Below are positions 24,401 through 31,722 of a stretch of DNA of 64,000 nt, piece by piece (position 1 is the stretch's first letter; each line of letters starts with the position of its first letter). Below the pieces are notes generated by a model that searched no databases, was not told the origin of the DNA, and was given only the letters and a program-made list of their open reading frames with translations. Both the position numbers and the translations under genes were made by a program. This stretch comes from Scolanthus callimorphus. Lineage: Eukaryota > Cnidaria > Anthozoa > Actiniaria > Edwardsiidae. Location: NCBI GenBank assembly GCA_033964015.1, contig CM066912.1:25455605-25519604 (forward strand). Direction: 5' to 3'.

Positions 24401-26802
24401 CAGTTTTTTGCACTTGGCGACTGAGAAAAAAAGTTATTTTCCAACCCTGTAAATAATACGATAAAATTATACTGTCACTGTCAAGAAGGTCACTTCTCAA
24501 AAAAGGAACAGTTTGCAGTCAGTAGTTAGCACCCGTTTCGACAGCAGCAATCGGGCACTTTTTTAATGCAATTAATTTGTTGGTGCACGTTCTTGTCTGT
24601 GAAGTCATTCTCCATATTTAATCTGAAAACACTTGTGTTCTGTCATCTGCACTTTTCGAACACGTTAAACATTAGTGTCATGATTTGTTGCCTTGATTTT
24701 TTTCAGAGCTACCGATACTCATACCCGAGCTTCCGATACTACTCGCCAACCTCTCGATACAGCAAAGGTAGGGAACCCACAACTCGATATTAGAAGACGA
24801 ATGATGTGCGTGTAGAAATCTCGCTAAACGTTCCTGCGTTTGTTGTGTTTGACGCTGCTTGGAAAGTCGTTTCTTAAATCAAATCGGCAGAACGGAATTG
24901 CATGATAGACATTATTCTGTTAGATTACTCGCTTCCTTTTTGTTTAAACGCATTTTTATTTAACGAGGTGGACGGGATAAATAATTCCAATGTCTTTTTT
25001 TTTCAGACGAATACAGCTATCCAAATTACCGAGACCGATCCTACCAAACTACGCGAGAAACTCCAAGAAGCTCATATAGAAATACAACAGTACAAGGTCA
25101 AGCTAGAACAAGCTATACAGGTAAGAAAATAACAACATCATTATCAACAACAACTGACAACAATATCATCCTCAATAACTACCACCAACAGCAACATTAT
25201 CAACAACCACTACCATCAATGAATGAACAAACAGCAACAATAGACAACAACCGATATTATCAACCACAGCAACAACTACTGACAGCGATATCATCATCAA
25301 CAGCAAACAAACAAGCAACAACAACAATATCAAAGACAAACAATCACATCCCATCACAACAACAACAAAGATGATACTATAGTCATCAACAAAACCAACG
25401 ACAACAAGATAATCAACTTCGACCACCACAAACAAACAACCATGCAGAAATTCAGGCAACAACCACCATCATAAACAACAACAACTACAGCGACAAATGA
25501 TAGGAATATCAGCATCAATAACAACAACTAGTAACAACAACCACAAACAACTGACAACAATGTCATCAACAACCACAGTCGCCACCACCAACAAACAACA
25601 ACAACAACAACAAACACATATGTTGCATGAAGAGCAGTTGTCACTGAAACAGCTTCAAAGAGCCTGTGTCAGCCACTCCTTTGTTATTGTTTTCGTTCGA
25701 TATTATAGAAGACGAATTTCGTGTAGAAATCTTTTAATAAACATCTAAAAACAAAGTTTCGGATTTGATTAACCAAATTCAGTCAAGAACATTGCTCTAT
25801 ATTCTCTAAATCAGCCGATGGAAATGGATGCTTTCTCCGACTTGGTATGTTGCTATGCTGTCAAAATGGCGACTGACATGTGCTCTTTAATAACAATATT
25901 GCCAACAACAACAACACCCAAATGCACAATCACAGGATCATCCTCCATCATCATCAACAACAGCAACAACTTTGAAAAAGTACTCACCACTATCTGAAAC
26001 AACAAGAAGCAGCAGCATGGTGCCGCATGTGTTCAAATATATGATAGTCCTCCCTTTTCTTTTTTGTGCCAGGAAAAAGAAAAACTAGAACGTAAACTGT
26101 CAAGTCTAAATGAAGAGATTAAGGTATCTATAGTGCATGTTTATTTGTCATTTGTCATTTTGTAAGTGCTTGTTTGCAGTATCTGTATGATTGTTGGTGT
26201 ATGTCTGTCAGTGTCTGTCTGTCTCTATTTTTCTGTCTGTCTGTCTGTCGGTGTCTGTCTGTGTTTTTCAGTCTTGTCGGTATCTATCTGTATGTAGTTA
26301 TCTGTCGGTCGGTGTTTTCTGTCTTGTCAGTGTCTGTTTGTCTTTCAGTATATATCTGTCTGTCGGTGTCTGTCTGTTTGTTTTTCTGCCTATCAGTGTA
26401 TGTTTGTCTTTCAGTATCTATCTGTGTATAGTTGTCTGTCTGTCGGTGTTTTCTGTCCTGTCAGTGTCTGCTTGTCGTTCAGTATCTATCTGTGTGTAGT
26501 TGTCTGTCTGACGGTGTCTGCCTGTCTGTCTTTCTGTCTTTAGATACTGTCTTTCTGTGTGTAGTTGTCTGTAAGTCGGTGTCTGTATCTGTCCGCCCGC
26601 CCTTCTAGTCATCCATTCATCCTTCTGTTTGTCTCTCAGTCTTTTTACTCACCTGTCCCTGTCTGCCTGCCGACCTCTGACTGACTTGCTCTTCTTAATA
26701 TCACAGCAAATCAACGACCTCAAATCGGAGAACCAGCGACTGAAAGACGAGAACGGGGCACTGATTCGCGTTATTAGTAAACTGTCCAAGCCGCCATCAT
26801 GA
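3288..26802 (+). CDS. PPP1R12A-like: Myosin phosphatase targeting subunit (MYPT/PPP1R12 family), 5' end outside window
   Basis: Gene-level entry. Proposed exons are 3288-3432, 5342-5434, 6081-6124, 13367-14426, 19354-19974, 22723-22824, 24707-24767 (probably alternative), 25007-25120, 26073-26123 and 26707-26802; all are bounded by AG/GT and their phases join. The family targets the PP1 catalytic subunit to myosin II and other substrates. Phosphorylation of an RRST site by ROCK inhibits it, and the C-terminal leucine zipper binds partners such as PKG in vertebrates. Visible are the end of the ankyrin domain ([18 protein letters not shown]), an acidic stretch, Ser/Thr-rich linkers, the ROCK-type motif [13 protein letters not shown] and the C-terminal signature [20 protein letters not shown], nearly identical to vertebrate MYPT1. 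The N-terminal KVxF motif and the first ankyrin repeats must lie left of base 1. About 775 residues are encoded here. The subfamily (12A, 12B or 12C) cannot be assigned; the single invertebrate gene is ancestral to them. Confidence 0.95.
3433..5341 (+). other. MYPT intron
   Basis: It contains a short SINE tail fragment (about 3785-3840) and an inverted-repeat MITE (5091-5281), plus AT-rich DNA with no recognisable gene. It ends in 'ttgttgttgcag'. Confidence 0.7.
5091..5281. mobile_element. Palindromic MITE, 191 bp
   Basis: Left arm begins caataggcaatattcg and includes 'acggtcagactggga'; the right arm is the near-perfect reverse complement ending 'gttgcctattg'. The arms are about 65 bp with a 60-bp centre. 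It lies about 60 bp upstream of the next MYPT exon. Confidence 0.8.
5342..5434 (+). CDS. PPP1R12A-like: MYPT exon: end of the ankyrin domain
   Basis: 31 whole codons between ttgcag and GTAAGT. It reads [20 protein letters not shown] then [11 protein letters not shown]. This matches the vertebrate segment GQTAFDVADEDILGYLEELQKKQ, the last ankyrin-like helix pair. Phase 0 at both sides. Confidence 0.95.
5463..5653. mobile_element. MITE, 191 bp, with TGTGTTTCC ends
   Basis: TGTGTTTCCAAAAAATATCC at the left and its reverse complement at the right. The interior carries two inverted 'ccctctggaatttcc' blocks. It sits only 28 bp past the donor of the ankyrin exon. Related 'ggaatttcc' sequence is found at 38820-38975 and 45350-45600. 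Confidence 0.8.
6081..6124 (+). CDS. PPP1R12A-like: MYPT exon: short linker (44 nt)
   Basis: The acceptor is ttctcctcag and the donor AG|GTATGT. It reads [14 protein letters not shown] plus two bases. These join with the first G of the exon at 13367 to give R and continue as SSITRIKDQ. The phase match and the vertebrate equivalent KSPLIES in the same place support it. It is too short to stand out as an open frame. Confidence 0.85.
6291..7000. mobile_element. Family A MITE split by a second inverted-repeat element
   Basis: The outer ends match family A (TTAA then AGAGCTTCAGTCAGCC at 6287-6306; the mirror end at 6980-7000 before GTAA). Inside, about 6411-6478 is the reverse complement of about 6865-6945 ('gcataaatacagtgggag' is shared), marking a nested element of about 535 bp. 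That inner element carries a poly-G run (6507-6534) and a shorter one near 6685. Confidence 0.65.
7028..7483. mobile_element. Inverted-repeat element, about 0.45 kb
   Basis: The left end contains 'gcctgattctcatctgct' followed by 'ttggtacttcct'; the right end carries the reverse complements, 'aggaagtaccaa' then 'agcagatgagaatcaggc' (7391-7464). The mirrored ends reach 'acatgtac' on both sides. No open frame of note. Confidence 0.75.
9347..9554. mobile_element. Family A MITE copy (reverse orientation), diverged
   Basis: Ends AGAGTCTCGATCAGCC and its complement, flanked by GTAA and TTAC. It shares 'catccatttccatcggctga' with other copies. It is more diverged than the copy at 28952. Confidence 0.65.
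11679..11904. mobile_element. Family A MITE with perfect TTAA duplication
   Basis: TTAA at 11675-11678 and 11905-11908 flank a 226-bp element whose ends read AGAGCAAGTGTCAGCC and the complement of AGAGCCTGTGTCAGCC. It is the best example of the family's target preference. The inner sequence is shared with the copies at 25659 and 28952. Confidence 0.85.
12381..12655. mobile_element. hAT-like MITE copy with duplicated left end
   Basis: From 12431 it matches the element at 60922-61148: ends 'cattctcgtacccagagctc' and complement, and the internal 'gctgattggct' and 'tctcgcgcatgcgtcagtgg'. The left end is present twice (12389 and 12431), suggesting a partial tandem duplication or a second insertion. 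Confidence 0.75.
12711..12935 (+). repeat. Imperfect ~33-bp minisatellite (ctggaattccaggcttctc)
   Basis: About seven tandem units of 'ctggaattccaggcttctct' followed by '(a/t)gg(a/g)ccaccca(a/c)c'; one unit is shortened to 13 bp. The array is open in several frames on both strands, giving false proteins. GGAATTCC blocks of the same kind occur at 18960-19120. Confidence 0.9.
13367..14426 (+). CDS. PPP1R12A-like: MYPT exon: large acidic, Ser/Thr-rich region
   Basis: It begins after 'ttacattccag' and ends at ACG|GTAGGT, about 353 codons, phase 0 out. It opens [20 protein letters not shown], matching the post-ankyrin region of vertebrate MYPT. An acidic Ser/Glu run follows (about residues 60-90 of the exon), then an in-frame TRTQPQ repeat, a second acidic run, a long Ser/Thr/Pro linker, and [20 protein letters not shown]. 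The RRVT is the best candidate for the first (Thr696-type) ROCK site, but similarity is weak. It ends in a low-complexity [11 protein letters not shown] tract. Disorder is expected throughout. The open frame extends upstream to 13236, but that part is intron because the family match starts exactly at the acceptor. Confidence 0.9.
13702..13780 (+). repeat. In-frame 18-bp coding repeat (TRTQPQ)
   Basis: About four copies of 'acgcaaccgcagac(g/a)agg' encode TRTQPQ within the large MYPT exon. Length changes by whole units would keep the frame, so copy number may vary between individuals. Confidence 0.85.
14469..15165 (+). repeat. Three tandem ~266-bp diverged repeats
   Basis: Units start near 14469, 14737 and 15002 with 'gtggctat(g/a)cgctata' (diverged to 'ttggctatatgctata' in unit 2). 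They share 'gaatcggagcttggc', 'ttggtag' and 'cagtgc(c/t)g(g/t)gacaaatt', ending in 'tgactttaag'-like text. The third is shortened. They lie in the intron directly after the large exon and have no coding capacity. Confidence 0.8.
15166..15640. other. Intron stretch without recognised feature
   Basis: Mixed sequence including a poly-A run (15395-15412) and AT-rich DNA. No exon, RNA or inverted repeat recognised. Confidence 0.5.
15640..16451 (+). promoter_or_regulatory. Probable internal promoter and 5'UTR of a short MYPT transcript
   Basis: This stretch is richer in G+C and CpG than the surrounding intron (many gcgc, cgcg, acgt). It holds a perfect palindromic CRE-type site TGACGTCA (15902-15909) and precedes the proposed exon at 16452. 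No TATA box is obvious. A five-codon upstream frame (16421-16438, atgccctac...tga) lies just before the start codon and could lower translation. Promoter activity is inferred from context only. Confidence 0.45.
16452..16517 (+). CDS. PPP1R12A-like: Probable alternative first coding exon of MYPT (short isoform)
   Basis: Starts gcgacATGTC and reads [15 protein letters not shown] then RSRSPRE before GAG|GTAAAC, exactly 22 codons, phase 0. The next MYPT exon (19354) also begins in phase 0 with [16 protein letters not shown], so the join gives an uninterrupted Ser/Arg-rich start. The product would be about 350 residues, with the ROCK-type site and leucine zipper but no ankyrin repeats. Vertebrate PPP1R12B makes a comparable small subunit (M20) from an internal promoter. 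It is inferred from start codon, composition, donor and phase; transcript evidence is needed. Confidence 0.6.
16518..19353 (+). other. MYPT intron
   Basis: 16518-18650 shows no gene or clear repeat. 18775-19150 holds a poly-G run (18816-18837) and several 'ggaattccagggtgg' blocks related to the minisatellite at 12711. A small MITE lies at 19175-19303. The intron ends in 'ttgttgcttctag'. Confidence 0.6.
19175..19303. mobile_element. Small MITE with TACCTCCGTGTAAGAA ends
   Basis: TACCTCCGTGTAAGAA at the left and its exact reverse complement at the right, 129 bp in total. It ends 50 bp before the MYPT exon at 19354. Confidence 0.7.
19354..19974 (+). CDS. PPP1R12A-like: MYPT exon: charged region with ROCK-type site
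   Basis: 207 whole codons between 'cttctag' and GAG|GTAGGG. After a Ser/Arg-rich start comes [15 protein letters not shown], a long Arg/Glu/Lys-rich helix including [17 protein letters not shown], and finally [20 protein letters not shown]. The RRSTGV motif (Thr codon 19942-19944) matches the Thr853-type inhibitory site of vertebrate MYPT1 (EKRRSTGVSFW). The open frame continues past the donor to 20037, but that part is intron. Confidence 0.93.
20595..20854. mobile_element. MITE family B (AGAGCGGTTTTCACATGACT ends)
   Basis: Starts AGAGCGGTCTTCATGTG and ends in the complement 'cgtgtgaagatcgctct'. Interior shares the style of 55015-55270: repeated 'attggct/ccaatcag' blocks. Both copies are flanked by AT-rich bases; target length is uncertain. 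Confidence 0.7.
21114..21360. mobile_element. TTAA-flanked MITE, family C
   Basis: TTAA at 21110-21113 and 21361-21364 bracket ends AGGGGCTCTCGCACGCTTA and its complement. It shares 'tatcaagagga' and 'attggattgcgatttga' with the copy at 44843-45078. Confidence 0.85.
21640..22570 (+). repeat. TTG/GTT-rich low-complexity tract in intron
   Basis: About 0.9 kb dominated by 'ttgttgttg', 'gttgctgtt' and 'tggttgatatt' on the + strand. It yields false Leu/Val-rich and (opposite strand) Asn/Gln-rich frames. In the pre-mRNA it is G/U-rich and complementary in principle to the CAA-rich tract at 25130-25620. Confidence 0.9.
22723..22824 (+). CDS. PPP1R12A-like: MYPT exon between ROCK site and zipper
   Basis: 34 whole codons between 'tcacacag' and TCG|GTGAGT, phase 0 both sides. 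It reads [20 protein letters not shown] then [14 protein letters not shown]. Its beginning aligns with SDDEGDEDKK of the second gene at the same intron position. Confidence 0.9.
22825..24706 (+). other. MYPT intron
   Basis: Holds a perfect-arm hairpin element (23058-23189), a (TATC)n run (about 23206-23232), and 23990-24190 with repeated 'ccgtgtccgtgcc' and 'gattggctga' blocks that look like a decayed MITE. The rest is AT-rich with no gene seen. Confidence 0.6.
23058..23189. mobile_element. Hairpin MITE, 132 bp
   Basis: 'gggtcatacagtgaaacgag' at the left is mirrored by 'ctcgtttcactgtatgaccc' at the right; arms run about 40 bp through 'actatcgcagaaaaagcct'. The loop has no coding capacity. 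Confidence 0.85.
24707..24767 (+). CDS. PPP1R12A-like: MYPT 61-nt exon, probably alternative
   Basis: Acceptor 'gatttttttcag', donor AAAG|GTAGGG. In the frame set by the upstream exon it reads [20 protein letters not shown] plus one base. Tyr/Ser/Arg-rich sequence occupies the same place in vertebrate MYPT1. At 61 nt it is not a multiple of three. Joined to the strong acceptor of the next exon (25007) it throws the zipper out of frame and meets a stop in the following exon; joined to a second acceptor 10 nt later (25017) the zipper frame is kept. Skipping it also keeps the frame. See the findings. Confidence 0.7.
25007..25120 (+). CDS. PPP1R12A-like: MYPT exon: start of C-terminal coiled coil
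   Basis: Begins after a run of T and cag (25004-25006), ends CAG|GTAAGA, 38 codons. The zipper frame reads [20 protein letters not shown] then [18 protein letters not shown], aligning with vertebrate ..AQLHDTNMELTDLKLQLEKATQ. A second AG lies at 25015-25016, so 25017 is an alternative start. The other frame is also open through this exon and is Tyr/Arg-rich ([17 protein letters not shown]). Confidence 0.92.
25130..25620 (+). repeat. CAA/AAC-rich low-complexity tract in intron
   Basis: About 0.5 kb of 'caacaacaac', 'atcaacaac' and 'accaccaac'. It begins right after the donor of the coiled-coil exon and is the sequence complement in type of the GTT-rich tract at 21640-22570. Confidence 0.9.
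25659..25886. mobile_element. Family A MITE copy
   Basis: AGAGCCTGTGTCAGCC at the left; the right end is a diverged complement before TTAA. It lies in the intron after the coiled-coil exon and is closely similar to the copies at 11679 and (reverse) 28952. Confidence 0.85.
26073..26123 (+). CDS. PPP1R12A-like: MYPT exon: coiled coil (17 codons)
   Basis: Between 'ttttgtgccag' and AAG|GTATCT; reads [17 protein letters not shown], aligning with vertebrate EKRERRALERRISEMEEELK. The duplicated gene has no counterpart of this exon. Confidence 0.92.
26170..26660 (+). repeat. TGTC/TGTCTG-rich simple repeat in intron
   Basis: About 0.5 kb of 'tgtctgtctgtcggtg' with 'agtatctatctg' inserts, in the last MYPT intron. 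It is U/G- and pyrimidine-rich in the RNA. Confidence 0.9.
26707..26802 (+). CDS. PPP1R12A-like: MYPT last coding exon: leucine zipper and stop
   Basis: Starts after 'aatatcacag' and reads QINDLKSE then [23 protein letters not shown] and TGA (26800-26802). This C-terminus is almost identical to vertebrate MYPT1 ([22 protein letters not shown]), where it forms the leucine zipper. Confidence 0.97.
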   Translation, partial: QINDLKSENQRLKDENGALIRVISKLSKPPS

Positions 26803-27275
26803 CCGCTCCCTCTAAACACAGCCAGATACTTTCTATAGAGGCATCCATCTCCCCTCTCCATCCCCCATAGGCTATTTATATTCCCATCAAGATCGTGCCC
26901 TTGCCCCGAGGGGTGCGGGGAGACCAAGAAGTACGCCAAGGGGGTAGGGGTGGGGCTGGATCGCCTTTGTTTTTGTATGGTATATTAAGGGCCCAAAGCG
27001 GCCTTGTAGATAACTGTTTATATACAAATTAAAACCCAACCTATCAGAGGGTAATGCCGTCCCATAATAAGATTTTACAATTTTCTGCTAATATGTGTGT
27101 GATTGTGTCTGTATGTCTTCGTAGTTTTATATATTATATATATTATTATATCTATGTCTTAAGTGCTTTATTATCTACTGATGTCTATTCTGTAGCTTAT
27201 TTCTAGTATATTATAGGATTCAGGAAGAAAAGCTATTGCTATTTTGTTAATAAATATCTAAGGTGGTTTCCAACC
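26803..27275 (+). other. MYPT 3'UTR and polyadenylation region
   Basis: Non-coding sequence after the stop. An ATTAAA (27028-27033) and a canonical AATAAA (27249-27254) are present; the second, followed by a GT-rich 'aaggtggtttcc', is the likelier main site. The cleavage position is inferred. Confidence 0.6.
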
Positions 27276-27787
27276 CGTTGCTGCTTTTAAATAGCAGCTT
27301 TGGAGGTATTGCTAATTTTTAAAAAGAGAAGGTGTTGAAATGATGAAAAAAAACACCTGATTTTCTTATTTCTAGACAAAAGTTGTAGGAAGCTTAATTA
27401 ATTTGGAAGCCCATACCTTTGACTTTCTAGTATGCGAAAAATCAGTTAAACTATTCTAATGTCTTGCGTGTTTAATATCATTGTAGACCTATCGTTTTGC
27501 CTTTTGAATCCTGAGATCAAAATAGAAGTTCTCCTTAATGAATCAATACGGTTGGAGAATTAGGATAATTTGTTGTTGGATAATTGTAGCATCGCAAGTA
27601 GCTAATCAAATTCTTAATTCTCATAGCCTGTTGCATTGAGAATTAATTGATGTTGGGAGAAATTTCACGTTGATCATTGAATCAGGATCACATTTGCAAT
27701 ACCTAACCACAGGCTACCCGTGTAAGAGCTTGAAATTGCAGCCTGCTAATTGGCAGGGCATCCATCGTGTTGGCCCTGGTGACCTAA

Positions 27788-28025
27788 GACCTCGTTCATA
27801 CGAGACCGGTACAAAACCGGACCGGTACAATTCTGGTACGGTACCGCCTGTTCATACGGTACGGGTACAATTCTGTCACGTTTTGCAACAGTGTTCACAC
27901 GGGACCGTGCCGGACCTAGCCGTGCCAAAATCGGTCCGGTACCGCAGGTCCCGTGTGAACGCGCGACGGTACCGTACCAGAGTTGTACCGGTTCGGTTTT
28001 GTACCGGTCTCGTGTGAACGGGGTC
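27788..28025. mobile_element. PIF/Harbinger-type MITE with TAA duplication
   Basis: TAA at 27785-27787 and 28026-28028 flank ends GACCTCGTTCATACGAGACC and the complement 'ggtctcgtgtgaacggggtc'. Interior is rich in 'ggtacggtaccg'. A 3-bp TAA duplication fits the PIF/Harbinger group. Confidence 0.8.
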
Positions 28026-28468
28026 TAAATGTTTGGCCTGTCGTCAGTACACGACTTCTTTGCCCTGTCTAAACGCGCCTTTGAATTAAAGGGCATCAGT
28101 AACCAAAGCAATCAAACTTGACCTTCACAGAATAGAAATACCCACCCAAAATTGTACAGAAAGATTCCAAAATGATATCTTGAAACATTGGAACATTTTA
28201 GTTCGGTGTTGCCAAGATTTGTGCTGACTGTGGTCAAAGTTTACATTAGGAAATGTCATTCTTTTGTAATCCCTCTACCATAGACTTTATTCAATCTTTG
28301 CAATCCTTCAGTAAAGTTCCCAGAAATTTTCCATGGACGTGGGAGGATAGAGTAGGTTTCGAATGAGTGCCGAAAGTCCTCATATTTGCTTTTGCTTTCC
28401 ATCATCCATTGGTTGAACATTAAAATTAAAATAAAACCAATAAAATTTTGAACTAAACTTAGCTATGT

Positions 28469-28603
28469 GTTTAGTGATCACGTGCTCACCGCATGATAGT
28501 GATTTTACTTGGCTTGGCTTACAAACGAAACAAGTCCCGTGCTTAGTTTGTAAGCCAAGCCAAGTAAAATCACTATCATGCGGTGAGCACGTGATCACTA
28601 AAC
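28469..28603. repeat. Perfect palindrome, 58-bp arms
   Basis: The arm starts gtttagtgatcacgtgctca and runs to 'ggcttggcttacaaac'; after a 19-bp loop the second arm is its exact reverse complement. A single-armed diverged relative is at about 10628 ('tgcgtgatagtggttttact'). Exact arms imply a recent inversion-duplication or an assembly fold-back. Confidence 0.9.
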
Positions 28604-28951
28604 CTGTCTTGTGATTGGCTGACGGGGAAACCATTCAGCAGCAACTTGCGTTTTCTCTCGTCCCTGATTGGCTAGGTACCATTTGGTCTTACTGCAGTCA
28701 TGTGGAAGTTGCTCTATCTTTCTTTTTTGTGTCGATAACGATTGTTAAGGTGACAGTGCCGCAGAAGAAAAATAGCGGACGAAAATTGTTTTCCAATGAC
28801 ATTATATACCTAGCTGATGACTTGGCCAAACATTTAATTTCAAGCTCTGCACGACGAAAGCAGTCAACGGATCCTTAATAAAAACCACTGTACTCTCCAT
28901 CTAGGTAGTTAACCAGCGAGAAAAGTTGTATCGCTGAGAACTTGATATTAA

Positions 28952-29177
28952 AGAGCCTGTGTCAGCCGCCATTTTGACAGCATAGCAACATACCAAGTTG
29001 GAAAAAGCATCCATTTCCATCGGCTGATTTAGAGAATATAGAGCAATGTTCTCGATTAAATTTGGTAAATCAAATCTGAAACTTTGTTTTTAGATGTTGA
29101 TTTAAAGATTTCTACACGTAATTTGTCTTCTAATATCGAATGAAAACAATAACAAAGGAGTGGCTGACACGGGCTCT
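28952..29177. mobile_element. Family A MITE, best preserved copy
   Basis: TTAA then AGAGCCTGTGTCAGCC; the right end is its near-perfect complement followed by TTGA. 226 bp. It shows the family consensus used to recognise the others. Confidence 0.88.
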
Positions 29178-29825
29178 TTGAACTTAGTTTTGTATGGTAA
29201 CAAATAAGTCCCTCAACACTGAAAAGAAGCAAACAAAAAGGCAAAAAAGTTATCCCCTTTTTCTAGGGGTCCCTTTTCCATGTAAATTATCATTCTCCAA
29301 AATGACTGTTTCTTTTTGTCGGGTAACTAAATTGCCGTAGGGTAGTACAAGCTATTGTATAGAATGTATTTTTATATGTTATCAAAACCGGGAGAAAAAA
29401 GTTGAGTTTGGAAACTAATTGAATCCCCTTTGATTGGATTGCCTTCTGATTCCGATTATTAATATCAAGCGGGCTTTTTGTTTCATCTCTTGCCAAATTC
29501 AGCTTATTCACGGTAGTTTTGGAGAAGTGAAATTTCAAAGAGAATAACGAAAACTGATTCAAAAATTTATGTAACCAATTAATCAAAAGTCATTGTTAGT
29601 GAAAAGATACGACCGAAGCGAAATCCCAGTCAGCTGTTACCATGGTAACTACCGAGGGAAAGATCTTAATAAAGCTGCTTACTGGAAATGTTTGCTTGTC
29701 TTTGTTTGTTTGTTTGTTTGTTTGTTTTTCTTCCATCTTACTATCGTTCACATTGATGTGAAGCCCGTAGCAGTATGTTTCGTTGTTCTCCGTTTCAGGG
29801 AAAACAAACAATTTTTTAAGTATTA

Positions 29826-30093
29826 CTGTGCGACTACGTCAACCGGGCCATCCCGTAAGAAGTTTGTCATTCAGAGAATCAAACCATTTTAAAGAAATTT
29901 TATACCTGAACTACGTTTGGCGATGAGTAATTACGTGTTTCGAAGTGATTTCTGCTCATAATTTTCACAATTTTCAGAAAAAAGCTAATATTTCAATGGC
30001 TGAGATCTCAAGAAAGTAAATATCCTTTGTTCTGTACTCGCTTTCTGATTGGCTGACTTCTTACAAAATGGCCCGGTTGACGTAGTCGCACAG
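29826..30093. mobile_element. Tc1/mariner-like MITE with TA duplication
   Basis: TA|CTGTGCGACTACGTCAACCG at the left and the complement 'cggttgacgtagtcgcacag'|TA at the right, 268 bp. It carries no transposase. Confidence 0.8.
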
Positions 30094-30895
30094 TAAACAA
30101 AGTTTCACAGTATTTTGCCTTGTGTTTATTTTATACCAAAAACCTGATTTTTCTATCCCTGGAAAAATACAATTTTAAAGCGGTCATACATACGAAGAAA
30201 AAGGATTTCCAATGTTGAAAGTCCTGGAAAACTGGTGCAAGTCCCCAAAGCCCCTGAAGACTCCTGGGTTTAAAACTGGATTTTTCCAATTTCTGGGGGT
30301 TCAAACAGTATAAAAGTAGTAGTTTCACTTTTAGCACCGCACCTTACTATTGTACAGTTAGCGAACAGTCTAATATCTGTTTTGAAATTTCGAGAATTCG
30401 AACATCGACAGAATTTTGTGAACATCAAACTTTTCCAAGAACATTCTTTAACCCTTTTTATAGGAAAAAGTGTTCTAAAATTAAACACCCTTCTGACGCT
30501 AATGGAGAGAGCTCTAATATGGGAGATTCCTACTCTTATTAATGACTCTTGTCTTGACTCTCCTTGCCAAACATGCGGCGCAGAAAACGACTGGACATTG
30601 AGATTATTGGTCTAGATTCGACCGCACCCGAAATAACTTGTCATTTTTTCCAAGTGGTAAATTTTTCCCCATGACCTTGAATTATACCCTGTCAAAACGA
30701 TGTCGTACCACAAAACCAACCGATCTTGACATAAATAACCACTAAAGGGTGGAGCTCGCCACTCTTTAATTACAACCTCATTTTATTGACCCTTTTCGAT
30801 GTCCCTTACAGTTTACGATGTCGAAAATTGATTGAACTCCTGCCAAGTGGAAAGAGATGTGGATATGTTTCGAATGCGAGTGAAAGAAACGTACG

Positions 30896-31140
30896 GAGAG
30901 CCGTAAATGTGCCTAGAAGTCAGGCCACTGTTATTGTTTGCGTGCGAAATAATGAGACGAATTACGTGCAGAAATATCAAAATAACCATCTACAATGAAC
31001 TATTTATAATTGTTTTACCAACTTCAATCGAAAATATTGCCTAACATTCCCCGAATCAGCGGATGGAAATGGATACTTATGTTGCTATGGATGACTCGGT
31101 ATGTGCTAGGCTAACAAAATGGCGGCTGACTGGGGCTCAT
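30896..31140. mobile_element. Family A MITE, diverged copy
   Basis: Shares 'gacgaattacgtg', 'caatcgaaaat', 'cggatggaaatgga' and 'aaaatggcggctgac' with other copies. The left end is degraded, so boundaries are approximate. Confidence 0.65.
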
Positions 31141-31329
31141 TGACCCTAGAAGCTGTGGTTTACTTCCCATGGGTCAGGGAGACTTGACTGTAATGCCTCG
31201 AAAGGTAATTCAGTCCAACCGCCTCTTGCATCGGAAGTATCGCCTTTCGCTTGGTGAGGCAGGGGCGTAGCCACGACTAGGGAGTCCAAGGAGCCCTTCC
31301 CAAGACATTTTCGGCCATGTATTTTAAAG

Positions 31330-31722
31330 GTCATTCCTAGCGAGATCAAAACATTTATCATAGTAATTCCGCTTAGCCAATTTTTAAGTTAGTTAACTTC
31401 TGCCACTACACTTGCTAGCTTTAGAACAAGACTTATTTCATTTCTTAATAATTAGCCACTTTATAACAATACCTTTTCTACACTGACTCCGATACACAAT
31501 CAGTTTGTATTTAGCTTAATATAAGCGAGGGGGCTCTTCTCGAAAAGCCTTAGCTTCCAAGGGCTCCCTCGCCACATTTTTTTTATAATCTTCCCTTTTT
31601 TCATTTCCTTATTTTCATTTTCATTTTTTTTTCTTCTTTTTGTTTCACAATGATATGTAAGTGAAAATAATTATAAAAATATGTAAAAATGTGGCGGAAA
31701 ATAAATTGAATTGAATTGAAAT
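31330..31722 (+). mobile_element. Probable 3' end of a LINE with (AATTG)n tail
   Basis: Non-coding sequence ending 'gaaaataaattgaattgaat' followed by a few AATTG units, the type of short tandem tail found on CR1/L2-like LINEs. No reverse transcriptase frame is attached, so it would be a heavily 5'-truncated copy. Boundaries are approximate. Confidence 0.4.

Noticed and set aside
25172..25748. Frames in the CAA-rich tract and MITE
   Set aside because: Low-complexity translation without splice or family evidence.
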